NCBI GenBank assembly: GCA_018713215.1
Contig: DVFO01000104.1
Coordinates: forward strand, 1-11,524
DNA: 11,524 nucleotides
Origin: Enterenecus faecium
GTDB taxonomy: Bacteria; Bacillota; Clostridia; Oscillospirales; Oscillospiraceae
Reading direction: 5' to 3'
This document shows positions 8,211 to 11,524 of the stretch, in pieces. Under the pieces are notes generated by a model. The model worked only from the letters and a program-made list of their open reading frames with translations, ran no database searches and was not told the origin of the DNA. How positions within the stretch are numbered: position 1 is the first letter of the stretch; each line of letters begins with the position of its first letter. A program made the translations under genes and the position numbers.

Positions 8211-8240
8211 GGGCCGGGATTTCCCGGCCCCGCCTTGTTT
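8211..8240 (+). terminator. Probable terminator of the S8 protease gene
   Basis: GGGCCGGG (8211-8218) and CCCGGCCC (8223-8230) form an 8-bp GC-rich stem with loop ATTT, followed by CGCCTTGTTT. The stem is strong but the T-tract is weak and offset. It starts 29 bases after the protease stop codon. Confidence 0.6.
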
Positions 8241-8290
8241 ATGGTTGAAACAGCATATTTTCTTTTGAATGATAAAAGCCCTCGGCAGAG

Positions 8291-8316
8291 TTTCCCCGCC
8301 CTGAGGGGCGGGGAAA
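8291..8316. repeat. Perfect 11-bp inverted repeat
   Basis: TTTCCCCGCCC (8291-8301) and GGGCGGGGAAA (8306-8316) around the loop TGAG. It is not directly followed by a T-run on the plus strand (TAAAATG comes next), so it is not a clear terminator. It may belong to a palindromic repeat family or to a structured transcript. Confidence 0.7.
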
Positions 8317-8368
8317 TAAAATGAAATCTGTTTTTTCCGGGGACATGCGCCTCGGGAAAAACACTTCT

Positions 8369-8426
8369 CAGCCCGCCAGTGTGGAATTGGGTCGCCCTTT
8401 GACCCAATTATGCATGCAGCGGGCTG
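8369..8426. repeat. Nested inverted repeats (two-level stem)
   Basis: An outer pair CAGCCCGC (8369-8376) with GCGGGCTG (8419-8426) encloses a perfect inner hairpin AATTGGGTC (8385-8393) with GACCCAATT (8401-8409), loop 7 bases. The outer right arm can instead form a small local hairpin, ATGCAG (8414-8419) with CTGCAT (8424-8429), so two folds compete. Such a compound structure is more than a simple terminator. Its role is unknown. Confidence 0.55.
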
Positions 8427-8433
8427 CATCCCC

Positions 8434-8459
8434 TCGAAAAAATGCTGGCATTTTTTCGA
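8434..8459. repeat. Near-perfect 26-bp palindrome
   Basis: TCGAAAAAATGC (8434-8445) and GCATTTTTTCGA (8448-8459) with only TG between. It directly abuts the ferredoxin terminator and shares base 8459 with its A-run. On the minus strand it lies just past the terminator's U-tract, so it could serve as a backup stop or be part of a repeat element. Confidence 0.7.
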
Positions 8460-8503
8460 AAAAAGTAGGCCGCACAGCGTTTGGCTGTGCGGCCTACTTT
8501 TTT
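8459..8503. terminator. Strong bidirectional terminator (ferredoxin end, protease read-through)
   Basis: A perfect 20-bp inverted repeat (8459-8478 with 8484-8503) has a GTTTG loop, six A on the left and six T on the right. On either strand it gives a GC-rich hairpin core (GTAGGCCGCACAGC) followed by a U-run. It sits 11 bases past the ferredoxin stop, and would also stop any transcript leaving the protease gene. Confidence 0.92.
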
Positions 8504-8514
8504 GCAGACTGAAA

Positions 8515-8688
8515 TTAGTCGGCGGGAGCGATGGCGCCCACGGGGCAGGTGCCGGCGCAAGCGCCGCAGTCGATGCAAGTACCAGCGTCGATCTGCATGT
8601 GATCGTCACCCATGGAAATAGCGCCCACGGGGCAAGCGGACTCGCAGGAGCCGCAGGACACGCAGGTGTCATTGATTGCATGTGCCAT
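8515..8688 (-). CDS. Clostridial-type 2[4Fe-4S] ferredoxin
   Basis: A 57-residue cytoplasmic electron carrier with two [4Fe-4S] clusters. Both cluster-binding motifs are intact: Cys9, 12, 15 with Cys19-Pro (CVSCGSCESACP), and Cys38, 41, 44 with Cys48-Pro (CIDCGACAGTCP), each followed by VGAI as in the classic clostridial ferredoxin made of two similar halves. The length is normal for the family. The start at 8688 is fixed by a strong GGAGGTG (8703-8697) and by the first residues MAHAINDTC; an upstream in-frame ATG at 8823 would add 45 unrelated residues. In such organisms the partners are typically pyruvate:ferredoxin oxidoreductase, hydrogenases or Rnf/bifurcating enzymes, none of which is in the window. 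The gene stands alone, with its own promoter and terminator, divergent from the Clp gene. Confidence 0.96.
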   Translation of the reverse strand: MAHAINDTCVSCGSCESACPVGAISMGDDHMQIDAGTCIDCGACAGTCPVGAIAPAD

Positions 8689-8727
8689 GTAAAATACACC
8701 TCCATCATTAGAGTTAGAACCATTCTC

Positions 8728-8755
8728 ATTGTAGCATAACTGGCGAAAAATGCAA
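8728..8755 (-). promoter_or_regulatory. Promoter of the ferredoxin gene
   Basis: On the minus strand TACAAT (8733-8728) is preceded by TGC, giving an extended -10 (TATGCTACAAT). A weak -35, TTGCAT (8755-8750), lies 16 bases upstream. Transcription would start near 8721, leaving a leader of about 30 bases. Confidence 0.65.
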
Positions 8756-8803
8756 CAAGGAATTTTGGGAAATGGACGAGGGAGAAAAATCTGGCCACAG
8801 GGG

Positions 8804-8809
8804 TATAAA
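8804..8809 (+). promoter_or_regulatory. Possible -10 box for the Clp gene
   Basis: TATAAA in the ferredoxin-Clp spacer. No good -35 is seen 17 bases upstream (GGAGAA at that place), so this is weak. If used, RNA would start near 8816, after the alternative ATG at 8772, which supports translation from 8856. No CIRCE or CtsR-type heat-shock operator was seen. Confidence 0.25.
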
Positions 8810-8843
8810 CTGGGGAAAAGCAACCCATGATTGGAGGGAAGAC

Positions 8844-8850
8844 AGGAGGG
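8844..8850 (+). promoter_or_regulatory. Ribosome binding site fixing the Clp start
   Basis: AGGAGGG, 5 bases before ATG 8856. The in-frame ATG at 8772, 28 codons upstream, has only a distant AAGGA, so 8856 is preferred. Confidence 0.7.
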
Positions 8851-8855
8851 ATTCC

Positions 8856-10934
8856 ATGGAAGACAGGAAGGAATGGAAGGAACGTTCCCCAGTGGGGAAG
8901 AAGGGCGGCCTGCCCCGGGATTCTGCGGGGTGGGGCGGAGAGATGCAAGCCACCCGGGCGGAACGGGCCAGAGTGCGGGAGGGTGGGGAGACCAAGCTCA
9001 CCGACCGCTACTCCCGGGACCTCACCCGTATGGCGGCCATGGGTGCCCTGGACCCTCTCATTGGACGGGACGAGGAGGTGGGCCGGGTGGTGCAAATTCT
9101 CTCCCGGCGCACCAAAAATAACCCTGCCCTGGTGGGAGAGCCGGGGGTGGGCAAAACCGCCGTGGCTGAGGGCCTGGCCATGCGTATGGCTTCCGGACAG
9201 GTACCCCCGGTGCTGCGGGGCAAGCGTTTGTTGTCTCTGGACCTGGTGTCCATGGTGGCGGGCACCAAGTACCGGGGTGAATTTGAAGATCGGGTGAACC
9301 AAATCCTGGCAGAGGTGCACCGGGCGGGCAACGTCATCCTCTTTCTGGACGAGCTGCACAACATTGTGGGCGCGGGCTCGGCGGAAGGGGCCATTGACGC
9401 CGCCAACATCTTAAAGCCCGCCCTGGGCCGGGGGGAAATCCAGGTGGTGGGAGCCACCACCCTGGAGGAGTACCGCAAGTATATCGAGAAGGACTCCGCC
9501 TTGGAGCGGCGCTTCCAGCCTGTGCGGGTGGGGGAGCCCACCCCGGAGCAGACCCTGGAGATTTTGAAGGGCATTCGCCCCCGGTATGAGGCCCACCACG
9601 GCGTTGTCATCACCGACCGGGCCCTTCAGGCGGCGGTGGAGCTGTCCCGGCGCTACCTCCCCGACCGCTTCTTGCCGGACAAGGCCATCGACCTCATGGA
9701 CGAGGGGGCGGCCAAGCTGCGGATGCAGGGGGAGGTGCCCCACTCCCTGCGGGGCCTCATGGGCCGCATTGAACAGGCTGCCCGGGAGCGGCGGGCAGCC
9801 GCAGCGGAGCAGAATTACGAGCGGGCGGCCATGCTCCGGGACGCCGAGTGGGACTTCCGGGGGGAGCTGGAGCGGAAGCTGGCCCGGAAGCAACTGGCCC
9901 CCCACCAGCAGCTGGAGCCGGAGCACATCGCCTCGGTGGTGGCCCAGTGGACGGGCATCCCGGTGGAGACGGTGACCAAGGGGGAAGCCCGGCGGCTGTT
10001 GGAGCTGGAGGACGAGCTGCGGGCCCGGGTGGTGGGCCAGGACCAGGCGGTGGCGGCGGTGTCCGCCGCCATCCGCCGCAGCCGGGTTGGGCTCAAGGAG
10101 CCCAACCGCCCGGTGGGGGTGTTCCTCTTCCTGGGCCCCACCGGGGTGGGGAAGACCGAGCTGTGCCGGGCCCTGGCCGCCGCCCTCTTCGGCAGTGAGG
10201 AGGCCATCGTCCGCTTCGATATGTCCGAGTATATGGAGAAGCACTCGGTGTCCCGGCTGGTGGGTGCGCCCCCCGGCTATGTGGGTCACGAGGAGGGGGG
10301 ACAGCTCACCGAGCGGGTGCGCCGCCGCCCCTGGTCGGTGGTACTCTTTGACGAGCTGGAAAAGGCCCACTCCGATCTGCACAACATCCTGTTGCAGGTC
10401 ATGGAGGACGGGGTGCTCACCGACGGCCTGGGGCGAAAGGCGGACTTCCGCAACACCGTGGTGGTGATGACCTCCAACGTGGGGGCCCGCCACATGGTCA
10501 GCCACACGCCCCCCATGGGCTTTGCCGGGGGAGACCTGGACGCTTACCGCACCCGGGCGGTGATGGAGGAGTTACGCCGTCAATTCCCGCCGGAATTTCT
10601 CAACCGCCTGGACGAGGTGGTGCTCTTCCATCGCCTGGACCAGCCCCACCTGGAGCGCATCGCCGGGCGGCTGCTGGGTGGCCTGGAGGGCCGCCTGGCC
10701 GCCCTGGGGGTGGGCCTAAAGGCGGACGAGAAGGCGGTGTCCCTGCTGGCCAGCCCCATGGAGGAGCGGGAGCGGGACCAGGGGGCCCGCCCCATCCGCC
10801 GCTCGGTGCGCCGCCGGGTGGAGGAGCCCGCCGCCCAGATGCTCCTCTCCCGGGACCTGGAGCGGGGAGACGTGCTGTGCCTGGGGGTGGAAAAGGAGCA
10901 GCTGGTCCTCCACCGGGAGAAAAAGCAAATCTGA
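8856..10934 (+). CDS. ClpC/ClpE-like AAA+ unfoldase lacking the Clp N-domain
   Basis: A 692-residue Hsp100 ATPase with two AAA+ modules, expected to form a hexamer that unfolds proteins and threads them to a partner such as ClpP. D1: Walker A GEPGVGKT (94-101), pore loop GTKYRGEF (136-143), Walker B LFLDE (162-166), Arg fingers in LERRF (216-220). A linker at about 305-347 carries a UVR-like motif (NYERAAMLRD, 320-329), characteristic of ClpC and ClpE and not of ClpA; the long ClpB M-domain is absent. D2: Walker A GPTGVGKT (427-434), pore loop GYVG (474-477), Walker B ending Asp499-Glu500, sensor-1 MTSN, Arg584 in FLNR. MGF at 554-556 occupies the place of the ClpP-docking tripeptide (VGF/LGF in ClpC). 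The usual 140-150 residue N-domain of ClpC and the zinc finger of ClpE are missing; instead there are about 42 charged, Arg/Gly-rich residues. No mcsA, mcsB or ctsR is adjacent. It is a single gene between divergent ferredoxin and argG. The family is certain; the exact subfamily name is less so. Confidence 0.94.
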   Translation: MEDRKEWKERSPVGKKGGLPRDSAGWGGEMQATRAERARVREGGETKLTDRYSRDLTRMAAMGALDPLIGRDEEVGRVVQILSRRTKNNPALVGEPGVGKTAVAEGLAMRMASGQVPPVLRGKRLLSLDLVSMVAGTKYRGEFEDRVNQILAEVHRAGNVILFLDELHNIVGAGSAEGAIDAANILKPALGRGEIQVVGATTLEEYRKYIEKDSALERRFQPVRVGEPTPEQTLEILKGIRPRYEAHHGVVITDRALQAAVELSRRYLPDRFLPDKAIDLMDEGAAKLRMQGEVPHSLRGLMGRIEQAARERRAAAAEQNYERAAMLRDAEWDFRGELERKLARKQLAPHQQLEPEHIASVVAQWTGIPVETVTKGEARRLLELEDELRARVVGQDQAVAAVSAAIRRSRVGLKEPNRPVGVFLFLGPTGVGKTELCRALAAALFGSEEAIVRFDMSEYMEKHSVSRLVGAPPGYVGHEEGGQLTERVRRRPWSVVLFDELEKAHSDLHNILLQVMEDGVLTDGLGRKADFRNTVVVMTSNVGARHMVSHTPPMGFAGGDLDAYRTRAVMEELRRQFPPEFLNRLDEVVLFHRLDQPHLERIAGRLLGGLEGRLAALGVGLKADEKAVSLLASPMEERERDQGARPIRRSVRRRVEEPAAQMLLSRDLERGDVLCLGVEKEQLVLHREKKQI

Positions 10935-10940
10935 ATGTAC

Positions 10941-10976
10941 AGCGGGCCGCCTCTTGTGTGAGATGGCCCGCTTTTG
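10941..10976 (+). terminator. Terminator of the Clp gene
   Basis: AGCGGGCC (10941-10948) pairs with GGCCCGCT (10965-10972), followed by TTTG. Inside the 16-base loop, CTC (10951-10953) and GAG (10960-10962) can extend the stem. It begins 6 bases after the stop codon. Confidence 0.8.
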
Positions 10977-10978
10977 TA

Positions 10979-11001
10979 TGAATATGCATATATACATGAA
11001 T
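10979..11001 (+). promoter_or_regulatory. Two TGAAT half-sites, possible auxiliary ArgR sites
   Basis: ATGAAT occurs twice in an AT-rich stretch (TGAAT at 10979-10983 and 10997-11001, 18 bases apart). The first, extended as TATGAATATGCATATATA, matches the ARG-box pattern only partly (about 14 of 18 in my hand alignment). ArgR often binds tandem boxes, so these may assist the better box at 11047. Confidence 0.3.
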
Positions 11002-11046
11002 AAACCCCGGATATTGTGGAATATTACCCATAGAATTTTGGGAATA

Positions 11047-11064
11047 ACTGAATAGTTATGCAAA
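11047..11064 (+). promoter_or_regulatory. ARG box (ArgR operator) upstream of argG
   Basis: ACTGAATAGTTATGCAAA agrees with the ARG-box pattern WNTGAATWWWWATTCANW at 16 of 18 positions by hand alignment. It sits 7 bases upstream of the argG -35 box. A local palindrome, ATAACT-GAAT-AGTTAT (11044-11059), overlaps it. ArgR binds such boxes with arginine as co-repressor. The location before an arginine-synthesis gene makes the call credible. Confidence 0.6.
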
Positions 11065-11071
11065 TTGGGGG

Positions 11072-11100
11072 TTGCAATTTTCCAGGAGAAGGGGTATACT
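11072..11100 (+). promoter_or_regulatory. Sigma-A promoter of argG
   Basis: TTGCAA (11072-11077), a 17-base spacer and TATACT (11095-11100). RNA would start near 11107, giving a 36-base leader with GGAGGA (11129-11134) 8 bases before ATG 11143. No attenuator or T-box is visible in so short a leader. Confidence 0.75.
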
Positions 11101-11142
11101 CTACTTCACTAAGACAGAGAAACGCATTGGAGGAATGCAACC

Positions 11143-11524
11143 ATGGCAGAAGTGAAAAAAGTAGTGCTGGCCTATTCCGGCGGCTTGGATACATCCATCA
11201 TCATCCCCTGGCTGAAGGAGAACTACGGCAACCCGGAGATCATCGCCGTGTCCGGCGACGTGGGCCAGGGCACCGAGCTGGACGGCCTGGAGGAGAAGGC
11301 CATCAAGACGGGCGCTTCCAAGCTGTATGTGGAGGACCTCACCGACGAGATGGTGGACGACGTGATCATCCCCTCCATGATGATGGGGGCCAAGTATGAG
11401 GACTACCTGCTGGGCACCGCTTTCGCCCGGCCTATCATCGCCAAGCGTCTGGTGGAAATCGCCAAGGCCGAGGGCGCCGACGCCATCTGCCACGGCTGCA
11501 CCGGCAAGGGCAACGACCAGGTGC
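11143..11524 (+). CDS. argG: Argininosuccinate synthase, N-terminal part (3' end outside window)
   Basis: The first 127 residues of argininosuccinate synthase, the cytoplasmic enzyme that joins citrulline and aspartate with ATP to give argininosuccinate, the penultimate step of arginine synthesis. The family is about 400 residues long, so roughly two thirds of the gene lies beyond the window. Clear marks are the N-type ATP-pyrophosphatase loop AYSGGLDTS (10-18), GDVGQGTEL, LLGTAFARPIIAKR, and HGCTGKGNDQV at the window edge, the conserved citrulline/aspartate-site segment. The start at 11143 follows GGAGGA with 8-base spacing and begins MAEVKKVVLAYSGG, as usual. The upstream ARG box and promoter point to repression by arginine through ArgR. 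argH commonly follows argG, but this cannot be seen here. Confidence 0.97.
   Translation, partial: MAEVKKVVLAYSGGLDTSIIIPWLKENYGNPEIIAVSGDVGQGTELDGLEEKAIKTGASKLYVEDLTDEMVDDVIIPSMMMGAKYEDYLLGTAFARPIIAKRLVEIAKAEGADAICHGCTGKGNDQV

Larger units (their letters stand above)
8183..8514. other. Gene-free spacer rich in inverted repeats
   Basis: This 332-base spacer lies between the convergent protease and ferredoxin genes. I find no open frame with a ribosome site and plausible protein. It contains, in order, a GC-rich terminator-like stem, an 11-bp stem-loop, a nested double stem, a 12-bp near-perfect palindrome and a 20-bp terminator stem, each listed separately. Such density suggests a dispersed palindromic repeat element or a structured RNA besides the terminators; neither is proven here. 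Confidence 0.6.

Noticed and set aside
2480..8407. A very long open frame (about 1975 codons) antisense to the S8 protease
   Set aside because: It lies in codon register with the protease, is explained by the absence of TTA/CTA/TCA codons there, has a His/Gly/Val-rich product unlike a real protein and no suitable ribosome site. The plus strand shows a signal peptide, catalytic triad and sorting signal.
8321..8512. A small plus-strand open frame in the palindromic spacer
   Set aside because: No ribosome site, and it is built from the inverted repeats and terminator arms, so its last residues are just the translated terminator.
8689..8855. Heat-shock operators (CIRCE or CtsR box) before the Clp gene
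   Set aside because: Neither the TTAGCACTC-N9-GAGTGCTAA palindrome nor the GGTCAAA direct repeats can be found in the ferredoxin-Clp spacer.
7911..9359. A 482-codon minus-strand open frame spanning protease end, spacer, ferredoxin and Clp start
   Set aside because: It crosses two terminators and several real genes in other frames; the product is low-complexity.
11058..11399. A 113-codon plus-strand open frame overlapping the argG start
   Set aside because: It is out of frame with argG, whose product is unmistakable; its sequence is a frame shadow.
1..11524. CRISPR arrays, tRNA/rRNA genes, insertion sequences, phage or defence genes
   Set aside because: No regularly spaced repeats, no tRNA-like cloverleaf, and no transposase, integrase or known defence domain was seen in any frame with coding character.

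Overview
The window looks like chromosomal DNA from a GC-rich gut-type member of the Clostridia, with Oscillospiraceae such as Flavonifractor or Lawsonibacter relatives as the best guess. That placement is inferred from the mix seen here: a clostridial 2[4Fe-4S] ferredoxin, formate-tetrahydrofolate ligase, a sortase-anchored surface protease and GC-rich codon use with strong Shine-Dalgarno sites. No rRNA, tRNA, CRISPR array, insertion sequence or phage gene is visible.

Layout from left to right. (1) Positions 1-1086 hold the 3' part of fhs (+). (2) A strong stem-loop at 1103-1137 is shared with the convergent gene at 1141-2217 (-), which encodes a long regulator with a C-terminal ArsR-type winged helix. 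(3) A divergent control region (2218-2449) carries three TTGACA hexamers, two candidate tandem promoters and an imperfect inverted repeat. (4) Positions 2450-8182 (+) encode a 1910-residue secreted, wall-anchored subtilisin-family (S8) protease. (5) An intergenic block (8183-8514) has no convincing gene but is packed with inverted repeats, ending in a bidirectional terminator. (6) A 57-residue ferredoxin gene lies at 8515-8688 (-). (7) A divergently transcribed ClpC/ClpE-like AAA+ unfoldase without the Clp N-domain lies at 8856-10934 (+). (8) A terminator is followed by a likely ArgR-controlled promoter and the 5' end of argG (11143 to the window end, +).

The genes do not form one operon: nearly every gene has its own terminator, and strands alternate. 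Most are housekeeping or metabolic genes (one-carbon metabolism, electron transfer, protein quality control, arginine synthesis). The one pair with a probable functional link is the ArsR-like regulator and the divergent surface protease. I found no convincing new multi-gene system. The items most worth checking are this regulator-protease pair and its promoter, the N-domain-less Clp protein, the palindrome-rich spacer, and the ARG box with promoter before argG.
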